From JBDREF01 sp043820045 (GTDB taxonomy: Bacteria; Planctomycetota; Phycisphaerae; Sedimentisphaerales; Anaerobacaceae): DNA of 27,091 bases. Of this stretch, positions 14,273-21,901 are shown piece by piece (positions within the stretch are counted from its first letter, which is position 1; each line of letters begins with the position of its first letter). The stretch lies in NCBI GenBank assembly GCA_043820045.1, contig JBDREF010000172.1:1-27091 (forward strand), given 5' to 3'. The notes beneath the pieces are model-generated. The model was not told where the DNA came from and searched no databases. It saw nothing but the letters and a program-made list of their open reading frames with translations. Made by a program: the position numbers and the translations under genes.

Positions 14273-15211
14273 CTACTGGCCCGGGTATTCCTTGTACTTC
14301 GGCTTTTCCGCCCACCTCAGTTTAGTAGCTAATGTATCCCACTGGCTGCGAAGCGGGTTGTTCACGATCAGGAAATCGCAGTCCTGCCTTTCTATTTTCA
14401 CCACGTCGTCAATCGAAAGACTCAATGAGACCTGCCCGTCGATTGAGAGGGTCGTGCCTTCATTGACGCGAATTCCGAGCACCTCTATCGTGCTCTCGGC
14501 GCTTATCACAATCGGCCTGAAACTCAGCGAATGAGGACAAATCGGCGTGATGACCACCGCTTCCATCTTTGGCGATATGATAGGGCCGCCGGCCGAGAGA
14601 TTATAGGCCGTCGAGCCGGTCGGTGTGGAAACTATCAGTCCGTCGCTTACGCAACCGGCCAGCGGCTGGCCGTCCACCAGTATCTGAAGTTCCACGGTTC
14701 TAAAGGGCGGTCCGGCCGTAACAAAAATGTCATTTACAGCCGACGAGCAGAATTTCCGGGCCCGGTCCGTGCCCTGCCCGGCACTGAAAACCGAGCAGCA
14801 GAGCATCATCCGTTTATCTATCGGAACCGGACCTTTCGTTAGAAAAGGGAAAAAATCCTCAAGTTCGCTTACGCTGAACTCGGCTAAGAAGCCGAGCTTG
14901 CCGACGTTCACGCCTATCACAGGCAAAGACGCCCTGCTTACGTTCCGCGCGGTCGAGATGATACTGCCGTCGCCACCGAAAACAATCGCAAAATCACATT
15001 CTTTCAGGACCTTGGCCTCGGCGGATGCCTGCGAAGCAGCGCCGGTCTGCGAATCGCAGCCGGTATCTATCAACTCCTCGATGCTGTAGTTCGCTACTAT
15101 CTGAGCTTTGTCTTTCACAAAGCCGGCGAACCGCTCAATCGCCTCGTTGACGCCGCGTTTTTCCCGGTCGCCGAAGATCACCAGCCTGGGTGGAGATTTC
15201 GCCTCTCGCAT
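14273..15211 (-). CDS. nadK: NAD kinase (ATP-NAD kinase)
   Basis: NadK phosphorylates NAD to NADP and controls the NADP pool. The 312-residue protein shows the family motif FGGDGSIIS with GGDGS at 79-83 (catalytic Asp81), then NVGKLGFLAEFS, the NAD-contacting VNDIFVT, and the glycine-rich DGLIVSTPTGSTAYNLSAGGPI. SLSFRPIVI and TLSIDGQ complete the C-terminal beta domain. The length is slightly above the usual 270-300. The start is six bases after the dxs stop, with no strong ribosome site, so translation is probably coupled to dxs. DXS feeds an NADPH-using pathway, but the pairing may simply reflect a housekeeping operon. Confidence 0.95.
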   Translation of the reverse strand: MREAKSPPRLVIFGDREKRGVNEAIERFAGFVKDKAQIVANYSIEELIDTGCDSQTGAASQASAEAKVLKECDFAIVFGGDGSIISTARNVSRASLPVIGVNVGKLGFLAEFSVSELEDFFPFLTKGPVPIDKRMMLCCSVFSAGQGTDRARKFCSSAVNDIFVTAGPPFRTVELQILVDGQPLAGCVSDGLIVSTPTGSTAYNLSAGGPIISPKMEAVVITPICPHSLSFRPIVISAESTIEVLGIRVNEGTTLSIDGQVSLSLSIDDVVKIERQDCDFLIVNNPLRSQWDTLATKLRWAEKPKYKEYPGQ

Positions 15212-15217
15212 AGTGAT

Positions 15218-17137
15218 TCATGCTTTCAACATTTTCCTTACCGCTTCAGCTATTTTGTCGGCATTCGCCCCCACTTCCATAAGTTGCGCGTCGCGCGAGT
15301 CATGTCCGATAAATCTCCTCGGTGCACCGAGCATACAAACAGCCTTCGGCGAGCAGCCTTGTGCCGCAGCCATCTCAAGCACGGCCGAGCCGAACCCGCA
15401 GGCAATTGAATGGTCCTCTACCGTCACTATTCCCTTTCTTCTCGCCAGAAGAGAGATAATCTTCTCATCGACGGGAGCGGCGAACCGGCCATTGACCACA
15501 TCGACCCCAATCCGCTCCTTAGACAGAAGCGCCGCCGCCTCCAGAGCTTCCTTCAGAACGCTGCCGTAAGTGACAATCACAACGGACGAGCCTCTGCCCT
15601 TCCTGACCGTCACGCTCTTGCCCAGCTCGAACGGCTTGGCGCAGGCGGCCCGGACAAACTCATCCGGCGGAACAACCTCCTTCGGATACCTTATGACGAC
15701 GGGCTTATCCTCGCTCAGAGCAAATTCAAGAGCCAGCTTCATTTCCACGTCGTTGGCCGGAGCCGTCAGGACCATATTGGGCATCATTCGCAAAAAGCCT
15801 ATGTCCATCAACCCGTGATGCGTCGGGCCGTCCGAGCCGACGAACCCGGCCCTGTCGATGCAGAAAACGACCGGCAGATTCTGCAAAGCCACTTCCTGAA
15901 AGATCTGGTCGAAAGCGCGCTGCAGGAAAGTCGAATAGATGCAGATGACAGGTCTCAAGCCTTCCCTGGCCAGTCCGGCCGCAACATCTACGGCGGCGCT
16001 CTCGGCAATGCCCACATCGTAAAAACGATCCGGAAACTCCTTGCTGAATTTCATAAGACCCGTGCCGTCACACATCGCCGAGGTGATGGCAACGATTCTT
16101 TCGTCCTGTCGGGCCAATTCCGTCAGATACTCGCCGAACGCCCTGGTGAAGCTGCGCTTGCCCGGCACCGAGGGCGATTCGACATCATCTCCGTTTATCT
16201 TGAACGGGCCCGTCGAATGAAACTTGCTTGGACCCAAATCCGCCGGGCGAAAACCTTTGCCCTTTTTTGTGTAAACGTGCAGAATCGCCGGATGATTAAG
16301 CTCGGCCGAGGCCTCGAACAACTGTATGAGCGAGTCGATATCGTGCCCGTCAACGGGGCCGAAGTACGGGATGTGCAGGCTCTCGAAGAGCTGGCTGGCC
16401 GGCAGAACCATTCGGATACCTTTCTTAATCCTCTCAATCGTCTCTTCGACGCTCTTTCCGATTACCGGCATGTGCTCCAGGATATTGTTGGTAGTCTTGC
16501 GCAGAGACTCGTAGGTCTGGCTCAGCCGCGCCCTGGAAAAGTATTTCGCCACCGCTCCGACCGTGGCGTCTATCGCCATTGAGTTGTCATTGAGCACGAT
16601 GAGCAGTTGTCTCTTGACCAGCCCGAGATTGTTGAGCGCCTCAAAGGAAGCGCCGTTGACAATACTTGCATCGCCGATAACCGCCACGATTTTGCTCTCA
16701 TCCCGCTTTGCACGCTGCGATTTCTGTGCCTCGCCTTTCAACGCTTCGCCCAGAGCCATTCCGATGGCGGTCGCTATCGAAGTACCTGCGTGCCCGACGG
16801 CGAACTGGTCGTATTCGCTTTCAGCCGGGTTGGGAAAGCCGCTTATCCCGTCGGCGTGACGGAGATTCTCGAATTTGCGTTTTCTTCCGGTGATGATTTT
16901 GTGCGTGTAGCACTGATGTCCGACGTCCCAGAGCAGCTTGTCTTTGCGGAAATCGAATACGCAGTGCAGCGCCAGCGTCAATTCGACGACTCCGAGATTG
17001 CTCGCCAGGTGTCCGCCGGTCTTGCTGACCGAGCTGAGAATAAACTGGCGTATTTCCTCCGCCAGAGCCTTCAGCTCGGGAACCGACAGCTTCTTAACGT
17101 CGGCGGGACTATTGACCTGCTCCAGAAATTTACCCAT
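15218..17137 (-). CDS. dxs: 1-deoxy-D-xylulose-5-phosphate synthase
   Basis: DXS joins pyruvate and glyceraldehyde 3-phosphate with ThDP to give deoxyxylulose phosphate, the entry step of the methylerythritol phosphate isoprenoid pathway. From the ATG at 17137 it has 639 residues, a normal length. Visible motifs are TGGHLASNLGVVELTLAL, WDVGHQCYTHKI, the ThDP-binding VIGDASIVNGASFEALNNL with LNDNSMAI, VDGHDIDSLI, and the transketolase pyrimidine-domain YDVGIAESAAVDVAAGLA carrying the cofactor-activating Glu. DRAGFVGSDGPTHHGLMDI follows. AGAGG lies five bases before this ATG; a longer frame to 17209 has no such support. nadK follows after six bases. A promoter candidate lies about 100 bases upstream, so dxs may start its own transcript after rsmB. 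Confidence 0.96.
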   Translation of the reverse strand: MGKFLEQVNSPADVKKLSVPELKALAEEIRQFILSSVSKTGGHLASNLGVVELTLALHCVFDFRKDKLLWDVGHQCYTHKIITGRKRKFENLRHADGISGFPNPAESEYDQFAVGHAGTSIATAIGMALGEALKGEAQKSQRAKRDESKIVAVIGDASIVNGASFEALNNLGLVKRQLLIVLNDNSMAIDATVGAVAKYFSRARLSQTYESLRKTTNNILEHMPVIGKSVEETIERIKKGIRMVLPASQLFESLHIPYFGPVDGHDIDSLIQLFEASAELNHPAILHVYTKKGKGFRPADLGPSKFHSTGPFKINGDDVESPSVPGKRSFTRAFGEYLTELARQDERIVAITSAMCDGTGLMKFSKEFPDRFYDVGIAESAAVDVAAGLAREGLRPVICIYSTFLQRAFDQIFQEVALQNLPVVFCIDRAGFVGSDGPTHHGLMDIGFLRMMPNMVLTAPANDVEMKLALEFALSEDKPVVIRYPKEVVPPDEFVRAACAKPFELGKSVTVRKGRGSSVVIVTYGSVLKEALEAAALLSKERIGVDVVNGRFAAPVDEKIISLLARRKGIVTVEDHSIACGFGSAVLEMAAAQGCSPKAVCMLGAPRRFIGHDSRDAQLMEVGANADKIAEAVRKMLKA

Positions 17138-17223
17138 CCAAACCTCTTTTGACTGATGATTACCGGTAAATTCAATCCAATGTGCGGGTATCCATCGGTG
17201 AATTTTCAAGTTTTTGTGAGAAT

Positions 17224-17267
17224 CTTACTTTTCACATACTATAACACGTTGCAGGCACAAAAGTAAG
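17224..17267. repeat. Inverted repeat around the candidate dxs promoter
   Basis: CTTACTTTT (17224-17232) and AAAAGTAAG (17259-17267) form a perfect 9-bp inverted repeat with 26 bases between the arms. It brackets the -10 hexamer and overlaps the -35, so it could be an operator, or a weak hairpin after rsmB. Confidence 0.4.
17238..17266 (-). promoter_or_regulatory. Candidate promoter for dxs-nadK
   Basis: On the - strand TATAGT (five of six) lies 17 bases after TTACTT (a poor -35). The start would be near 17230, leaving a leader of about 95 bases. The 177-base gap between rsmB and dxs supports a separate promoter. Confidence 0.35.
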
Positions 17268-17314
17268 GTTTTTTTCATTTTGTCCCGCTGCGCCCCATTT
17301 AGCCTGGATTGCTT

Positions 17315-18679
17315 CTACTGTTTCCTGGCAAGAATGGCCGTATAGCCCCCATCGTGGCCAAAACCCTCCGCCGACGGCAGCGTCAGCTTGTCGGATTCCA
17401 GAACAAAGGTGCGCTTCTCGTCGAGGAAATCAGCCACAATCTTTGCATTCTCATCCTTTTGAATGCTGCACGTGCTGTAGCAGATTCTCCCGTGCGAGTC
17501 CACCATCGCCGCAGCGGCTCTCAATAGCTCGCCCTGTACCTTTGCCAGTTTCTCTATCGCCTGCGGGTCTATGCGGTAGCGGGCCTCGACTCGCCGGGCC
17601 AATACGCCCGTGTTCGAGCAGGGTACATCGAGCAGGATGCAGTCGAATTTCGAATCTGGAAGCTTATCGCAGGCTACGATGTCAATGCTGTTTATGCCGA
17701 GCCGGGCTATATTTTGTTTCAACATTTCCAGCCGCCTGGCGTCGATATCGGTTGCGATGATCTTTGCCGAATCGCCGGTCGCCTCGGCCAACTGTGTCGT
17801 CTTGACACCGGGGGCGGCGCAGAGGTCGAGTATCATCCAGTCGGGCTGCGGCTTTAGAAGCCGAACGGCTAAAGAGGCCGTGACATCCTGAACGGTAAAC
17901 TCGCCTTCTGCAAAACCGGGAAGCTGCGTCACCGCCTGCGGACTTCTGATTTTTATCATCGCTTCATCAGGGCTTGTCTCCAATTCGATGCCCGCCTGCC
18001 GAAGTTTTTCCGCCAAGGCCACCGTGGTCGTTTTCAAGGCGTTGGGCCTGATATAGATACTCGGCCTGCGATTCGATGCGAAGCATATCCGCCGGGTCGA
18101 TTCTGCGCCGAATTCCGCGAGCCAGTCTGTCACGAGCCATTCGGGCAGCGAGAAGACTGTGCTCAGGTACTCGACCGGACGAGCCTCGTCATCCGGCAGC
18201 AGGCCGGTATCGAACTGACAGCCGGCCGCAGGCGTCTGGGGAATCGTGCGTTCGCTTTTCGCCTGCGATAAGGGGATTTGCCGGTCGGTTACGTGCTTTG
18301 TGATTTGCCGCATGACGGCGTTCACGAAGCCGGTCTGCTTCGTACCGGCAATGGCCTTGGCGTTCTCGACCGTTTCGTGGACGATTGCATATTCCTCGGT
18401 AGCAGGCGAATAGACCAGTTCGTAAACTCCGATACGAATGATGTTGAGCAGCCGACTCTGAATCCTCTCGACTGGACGGCCCGAGAACGTGGTTATCACT
18501 ATATCGATGGCCCGGCGGTTCCTCAGCGTCCCAAAGACTAAGTCGGTTGCCCGCTGCCTCTGCTCGGTCTGGTCAAGCAGCCGCTCCAGCACCGAGCCGA
18601 CATAACCTCCATTCGGGTTCCACCGATTCAGCGTCTCGACAGCAACAGCCCGCGCAGTTTTGAACTCTTGTTCGCCCAT
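17315..18679 (-). CDS. rsmB: 16S rRNA m5C967 methyltransferase
   Basis: RsmB methylates a cytosine of 16S rRNA (C967 in E. coli) using SAM. The 454-residue protein has an N-terminal NusB-like RNA-binding domain (about 5-130, with LERLL, DLVFGTLRNRRAID and ETVENAK) and a C-terminal Rossmann methyltransferase domain. The SAM motif is DLCAAPGVKT (285-294). Both family cysteines are present: Cys354 in LLDVPCSNTG for product release and the nucleophile Cys404 in CYSTCSI. It ends with GYTAILARK, as expected. It starts 15 bases after fmt with a strong G-rich ribosome site. The order fmt-rsmB (sun) is widely conserved in bacteria, which supports the assignment. Confidence 0.95.
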   Translation of the reverse strand: MGEQEFKTARAVAVETLNRWNPNGGYVGSVLERLLDQTEQRQRATDLVFGTLRNRRAIDIVITTFSGRPVERIQSRLLNIIRIGVYELVYSPATEEYAIVHETVENAKAIAGTKQTGFVNAVMRQITKHVTDRQIPLSQAKSERTIPQTPAAGCQFDTGLLPDDEARPVEYLSTVFSLPEWLVTDWLAEFGAESTRRICFASNRRPSIYIRPNALKTTTVALAEKLRQAGIELETSPDEAMIKIRSPQAVTQLPGFAEGEFTVQDVTASLAVRLLKPQPDWMILDLCAAPGVKTTQLAEATGDSAKIIATDIDARRLEMLKQNIARLGINSIDIVACDKLPDSKFDCILLDVPCSNTGVLARRVEARYRIDPQAIEKLAKVQGELLRAAAAMVDSHGRICYSTCSIQKDENAKIVADFLDEKRTFVLESDKLTLPSAEGFGHDGGYTAILARKQ

Positions 18680-18680
18680 A

Positions 18681-18690
18681 TCTTCCCCCC
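18681..18690 (-). promoter_or_regulatory. G-rich ribosome binding site of rsmB
   Basis: On the - strand GGGGGGAAGA lies one to eleven bases before the ATG at 18679, inside the 15-base fmt-rsmB gap. Confidence 0.5.
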
Positions 18691-18694
18691 TGTC

Positions 18695-19648
18695 TCACTT
18701 TTCTATCTTTGCGAACAAATCGCCGGGTTGGGTTTGTCGGCCGTTGGTGAAATCTTTGAAGTCCATCAGCGGCGAGCCCGCCGGTTTGATTTTCTTAATC
18801 TTCAAGGCGTTCCGGCCGCAGATGATGTTCAGGTTCTCATCGAGCGTTCCCGCCGTAAGGCCCTCCGGGTTCGAGGTCTCGACAACTTCGGCGGCGGCGA
18901 GGCTTACGCGGACGGACTTGCCTGTCCTTTTCGAGATGTAACTCGCCGAGGCGCCGGGCCAGGGCCACAGGCCGCGTATCTTTCTGGTCAGGACTTCGGC
19001 CGGTTCTGCAAAATCCAGTGCCCCGTCGGATTTCTTGAGCTTCGGAGCGAGCGTCGCTTTGCAGTGGTCCTGCTCGGCGTAAACGGCCGTGCCGTCGGCG
19101 ATTTGGTCAATCGTTTGCAGCAATAGCGGCGCAGCGATTCTCGCCAGTCTATCGTGTAATTGGCCGGCGGTCTCATCGGCTCCGATATCGGTCCGCGCCT
19201 GTGCCAGGACCTGGCCGGCGTCCATTTTCTCGGCCAACGTGATTATGCTTATACCGGTTTCGGTCTCGCCGTTGATTATCGCCCAGTTTATCGGTGCGGC
19301 CCCGCGATATTTCGGCAGCAAAGATGCGTGGACATTGATGGCCCCTTTGGGCGGCAGATTGACAAGCTCGCAGCCGACCTTCTGGCCGCACGCAATTACC
19401 ACAATCAAATCCGGACGGCAATCCATCAACTTTGCGATTAGATCGGGAGTATTTACATTATCGGTCTCAATAAGGGGTATCGAATGCGCAGCCGCCCAGC
19501 AGGCCACCGGCGTCGGGGTAGGCTTTCTGCCTCTGCCGGCCGGGTTCGCAGGCTGTGCGACTATGAGCTTCAGACCGTGGTCCGAACGGCTCAAAGCATT
19601 CAGGCACTCAATGCCAAACTCACCGCTGCCAAGATATACGATTCGCAT
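18695..19648 (-). CDS. fmt: Methionyl-tRNA formyltransferase
   Basis: Fmt formylates the initiator Met-tRNA with 10-formyl-tetrahydrofolate. The protein has 317 residues, the normal length. The catalytic formyltransferase domain shows INVHASLLPKYRGAAPINWA with Asn105 and His107, and the catalytic Asp143 in EKMDAGQVL. The C-terminal tRNA-binding domain (about 205-317) includes RKIRGLWPWPGA. The predicted ATG at 19648 overlaps a 7-bp direct repeat that bounds the inserted segment upstream, and there is no good ribosome binding site before it (CTTAATAAAGCT). In most bacteria fmt directly follows def; here a 514-base insertion separates them, so fmt expression may depend on read-through. Confidence 0.96.
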   Translation of the reverse strand: MRIVYLGSGEFGIECLNALSRSDHGLKLIVAQPANPAGRGRKPTPTPVACWAAAHSIPLIETDNVNTPDLIAKLMDCRPDLIVVIACGQKVGCELVNLPPKGAINVHASLLPKYRGAAPINWAIINGETETGISIITLAEKMDAGQVLAQARTDIGADETAGQLHDRLARIAAPLLLQTIDQIADGTAVYAEQDHCKATLAPKLKKSDGALDFAEPAEVLTRKIRGLWPWPGASASYISKRTGKSVRVSLAAAEVVETSNPEGLTAGTLDENLNIICGRNALKIKKIKPAGSPLMDFKDFTNGRQTQPGDLFAKIEK

Positions 19649-19666
19649 AGCTTTATTAAGAGGAAC

Positions 19667-19699
19667 GATGGACGAGAGACGATTGACGACGGACGAGAG
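19667..19699. repeat. GACGGACGAGAG-type minisatellite, left flank of the four-helix-bundle gene
   Basis: Imperfect units of GATGGACGAGAGAC and GATTGACGACGGACGAGAG follow one another. GACGACGGACGAGAG (19685-19699) recurs inverted at 20103-20117, and GGACGAGAGACGAT (19670-19683) recurs inverted at 20098-20111. Confidence 0.7.
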
Positions 19700-19707
19700 T
19701 CGCCAAG

Positions 19708-20148
19708 CTATTGAATTTTACAGAAACTGTCAGCTTTGCGTTCCATCGTAGATAGCATGGCAAATATGTGCTCATACTTCTCGTCCAACCTTTCAAATGT
19801 CTCTCTATCAATATATTTACAAGCCAGGGCGAATTCCAACCAAGCTTGCGTTTCCGCGGCTTCCTGCCCTGCATCAGAAAGTTTATTGATGAAAACAGCT
19901 TTGTATCTTCGTTTGCGCCAACCCTCAGAAAGGTTCGTACAGATAGACCTGGAAGCTCGACTCACTTGATCGGTCAGAGAATATGTCTCTTCTTTCGGAA
20001 AACTCTTCGATATCTCGAATATCTCCATCGCGCCTTCAAATGCAAGGCGATAAACATCCAAATCCCTTACGCCGCTTATTCTCTTCGTCCCTCGTCCATC
20101 GTCTCTCGTCCGTCGTCCATCTTTCACCGCTCGCCCTTCGTTCGTCAT
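19708..20148 (-). CDS. Four-helix-bundle protein, 23S rRNA intervening-sequence protein (S23/IVP) family
   Basis: The protein has 146 residues from the ATG at 20148. The first 22 or so residues (GRRTRDDGRG and similar) are encoded by a minisatellite and are probably not part of the fold. The core matches the S23/IVP family: VRDLDVYRLAFEGAMEIFE, then FPKEETYSLTDQVSRASRSI with the family NLSEGW, then AAETQAWLEFALACKYI. Members are small helical bundles first seen in 23S rRNA intervening sequences; relatives such as Avd assist diversity-generating retroelements. No rRNA or reverse transcriptase is near. The cellular function of stand-alone members is not established. It lies between def and fmt, 19 bases after def, without a clear ribosome binding site, and inverted repeats flank it. 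The true start may be downstream of the repeat-coded tail. Confidence 0.8.
   Translation of the reverse strand: MTNEGRAVKDGRRTRDDGRGTKRISGVRDLDVYRLAFEGAMEIFEISKSFPKEETYSLTDQVSRASRSICTNLSEGWRKRRYKAVFINKLSDAGQEAAETQAWLEFALACKYIDRETFERLDEKYEHIFAMLSTMERKADSFCKIQ
20084..20122. repeat. GACGGACGAGAG-type minisatellite, right flank of the four-helix-bundle gene
   Basis: Written on the + strand it is a run of CGTCC/CTCGTCC units, the inverse of the left flank at 19667-19699. On the - strand it encodes the low-complexity N-terminus of the four-helix-bundle protein. Confidence 0.7.
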
Positions 20149-20167
20149 TTTGTACTTATGATAGCTT

Positions 20168-20680
20168 CTATTTAGTGCGTTCCTGGAGTTTCTTGAGCTG
20201 CTTTCGATGCACAATCCTTGCGGTCTGGCCCATGCGATTGACGATTGTCATCCCTTCGATATGGTCGTACTCGTGCTGCAGTGCCCTTGCATAGAGCCCG
20301 TCGGCCTCGTCGGTGAATTCACGGCCGTCAAGGCCGGTTGCAGTCACCTTGCAGCTTTTGTATCTTCGAATCTTCGTATAGACACCCGGCACCGACAGGC
20401 ACCCTTCCTCGATGGCCTCGAGTTCTCCGTCCGGCGTAACGGTCGGGTTTATAAAGACCCGAATGTTTTCTCTGCTGCCGTCGAGCGATATGATGAACAG
20501 GCGCAGCGGCACGCCCACCTGAGGCGCCGCCAGGCCGACGCCCTTTTGCTCGAACATAACATCGATCATCTTGTCCACCAGCCGGAGGATATTGTCATTG
20601 ATTTCTTCGACCGGTTGAGCCCGGCCACCCAGAACCTCGGCCGGATAATGCGTGATTCGACAATTTTCAAAATCAGCCAT
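20168..20680 (-). CDS. def: Peptide deformylase
   Basis: Def removes the N-formyl group from new proteins using a metal-bound water. The 170-residue protein contains all three family motifs: GVGLAAPQVG (47-56), EGCLSVPG (92-99) with metal ligand Cys94, and QHEYDHIEG (135-143) with ligands His136 and His140 and catalytic Glu137. It is a typical type I length. It starts 26 bases after the lptB stop and was probably the immediate neighbour of fmt before the cassette at 19647-20167 was inserted; its TAG stop touches the direct repeat bounding that cassette. Confidence 0.97.
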   Translation of the reverse strand: MADFENCRITHYPAEVLGGRAQPVEEINDNILRLVDKMIDVMFEQKGVGLAAPQVGVPLRLFIISLDGSRENIRVFINPTVTPDGELEAIEEGCLSVPGVYTKIRRYKSCKVTATGLDGREFTDEADGLYARALQHEYDHIEGMTIVNRMGQTARIVHRKQLKKLQERTK

Positions 20681-20706
20681 TTCTCATATCCCGTATCAGG
20701 GCGGCG

Positions 20707-21456
20707 CTACCTGTCGTCGAACTCATCGCCGGTGAACGTATTGCCGAGATAAGATTTTATGACGACTTCGTTGCGGATGATTTCAGCCGGCGGACCCGCT
20801 CCTATCACCCTGCCGTGGTCGATTATGTAGGCCTTATCGACCACTTCCAGCGTCCTCTCGACGTTATGGTCGGTTACGAGGATACTGACGCCGGCGGCAA
20901 CGAGTCCGCGAATCTCCTCCTGCAAATCCTCGACGGCGATGGGATCGACCCCGCTGAAAGGCTCGTCCAGCAGAATCAGCGAAGGATTAGTCACCATCGC
21001 ACGGGCGATTTCGAGCTTTCTTCGCTCCCCGCCGGAAAGGAATCTGCCCTGGCTTTTTGCAACTTCGCCCAGCGCGAAACGCTCGATGAGCGTGTCGGCC
21101 CTGCGGTTGCGTTCCGCCCGCGTGATGGACATCGTCTCGAGGATCGCATACAGATTGTCGCGGACGCTCAGTCGCTGGAAGATGCTCGGCTCCTGCGAAA
21201 GATATCCGATACCCAGGCGGGCGCGTCTGTACATCGGCAGTTTGGTGATATTCCGGCCTTCGAACATGACCGCACCGCGGTTCGGAGTGATCATACCCAT
21301 AATCATTCTGAAAGAGGTCGTTTTGCCGGCGCCGTTACGGCCCAGCAGCCCGACAATGCTGCGCTGCTCGATCGTTATGGATACTTCGTTAACAACGATC
21401 CTGCCGGAATATTTTTTTACCAGACCCTGAGTTTCAAGAAGAGTCGTACTTGCCAT
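20707..21456 (-). CDS. lptB: LPS export ABC transporter ATP-binding protein LptB-like
   Basis: LptB is the cytoplasmic ATPase that, with LptF and LptG, drives lipopolysaccharide from the inner membrane to the outer membrane. This 249-residue protein has Walker A GRNGAGKT (39-46), a Q-loop in SQEPSIF, signature LSGGERRKLEIARA (140-153), Walker B LILLDEP and the switch His197 in VTDHNVERTL. The opening TQGLVKKYSGRIVV and the SGVDPIAV segment are characteristic of LptB rather than of general ABC ATPases. LptF and LptG are not in the window, so their partner genes are elsewhere. It is the first gene of the - strand set, with a promoter at 21490-21517. The call implies a Gram-negative-type envelope. 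Confidence 0.9.
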   Translation of the reverse strand: MASTTLLETQGLVKKYSGRIVVNEVSITIEQRSIVGLLGRNGAGKTTSFRMIMGMITPNRGAVMFEGRNITKLPMYRRARLGIGYLSQEPSIFQRLSVRDNLYAILETMSITRAERNRRADTLIERFALGEVAKSQGRFLSGGERRKLEIARAMVTNPSLILLDEPFSGVDPIAVEDLQEEIRGLVAAGVSILVTDHNVERTLEVVDKAYIIDHGRVIGAGPPAEIIRNEVVIKSYLGNTFTGDEFDDR

Positions 21457-21489
21457 ATTCGTATCTCGTATTGAGTATCTTATTGGGGC

Positions 21490-21517
21490 ATTATAACAAC
21501 AGCCGGCACCAGGGCAA
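21490..21517 (-). promoter_or_regulatory. Sigma-70-type promoter of the lptB-def gene set
   Basis: On the - strand TTGCCC (four of six) and a perfect TATAAT lie 16 bases apart, about 34 bases before the lptB ATG at 21456. It would drive the lptB-def-fmt-rsmB set. Confidence 0.6.
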
Positions 21518-21620
21518 ACAAATATCGCAGCCGCCGGAGCTTTGCACCGGATATGAGGGGTGAGGTCGGAATAAGGGGGGAGAGTTCATGGGGCTTTGGA
21601 ATAGCCCTCAGACGCACGTT

Positions 21621-21751
21621 CTGTCATGTCGGGCCTGGCCCCAGGGAGCCGAAGCGCAGCGCAGTCGAGACATCTGGCCGTGAGTAAGACGTGTCCATCC
21701 TTGCAGCCAGATTTCTCCACTCCGGCCTTCAGCCTCCGGTCGAAATGACAG
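21621..21751. repeat. MITE-like dispersed repeat, copy 2
   Basis: The ends CTGTCATGTCG (21621-21631) and CGAAATGACAG (21741-21751) are imperfect inverted repeats. Inside, GAGACATCTGGC (21667-21678) pairs with GCCAGATTTCTC (21706-21717) with one mismatch. The ends and core resemble the repeat at 4197-4305, but the loop differs. Confidence 0.65.
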
Positions 21752-21901
21752 GCAGCGAGAATGAATCGCAATCTGCCGCCGAATACCGACCTCGCGGGAT
21801 ATGAGAAAAGCCGATAAATGTTCTGGCATTTTTGCCCTGTTTCTGCTATTAAGTACTCTCTTGCGTAAGAATAAGTTGTTTTCGTTTGCCAAAGGGTGTC
21901 T

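Larger units (their letters stand above)
19647..20167 (-). mobile_element. Probable inserted cassette carrying a four-helix-bundle (23S rRNA IVP-type) gene
   Basis: The segment between fmt and def is bounded by the direct repeat ATAGCTT at 19647-19653 and 20161-20167. One copy overlaps the fmt start codon; the other touches the def stop codon. Just inside are minisatellite-like stretches in opposite orientation (19667-19699 and 20084-20122) sharing the perfect 15-bp inverted repeat GACGACGGACGAGAG. The extreme inner ends also resemble each other loosely. Removing the segment with one copy of the repeat leaves TAG-AAGCT-ATG, a five-base def-fmt gap. The cassette has no transposase, so any mobility would need another enzyme. 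The element interpretation is inference from these features. Confidence 0.5.
21457..21901. other. Divergent intergenic region between lptB and the phosphoesterase
   Basis: This 445-base stretch contains the lptB promoter (21490-21517) and a MITE-like repeat (21621-21751). The rest, including the purine-rich 21551-21592 and the AT-richer 21800-21901, shows no gene or recognisable RNA. I could not find a convincing promoter for the phosphoesterase, although one must lie here or in the repeat. Confidence 0.5.

Noticed and set aside
19708..20148. A diversity-generating retroelement accessory (Avd) system
   Set aside because: The protein is of the related fold family, but no reverse transcriptase, template repeat or variable target gene is present.
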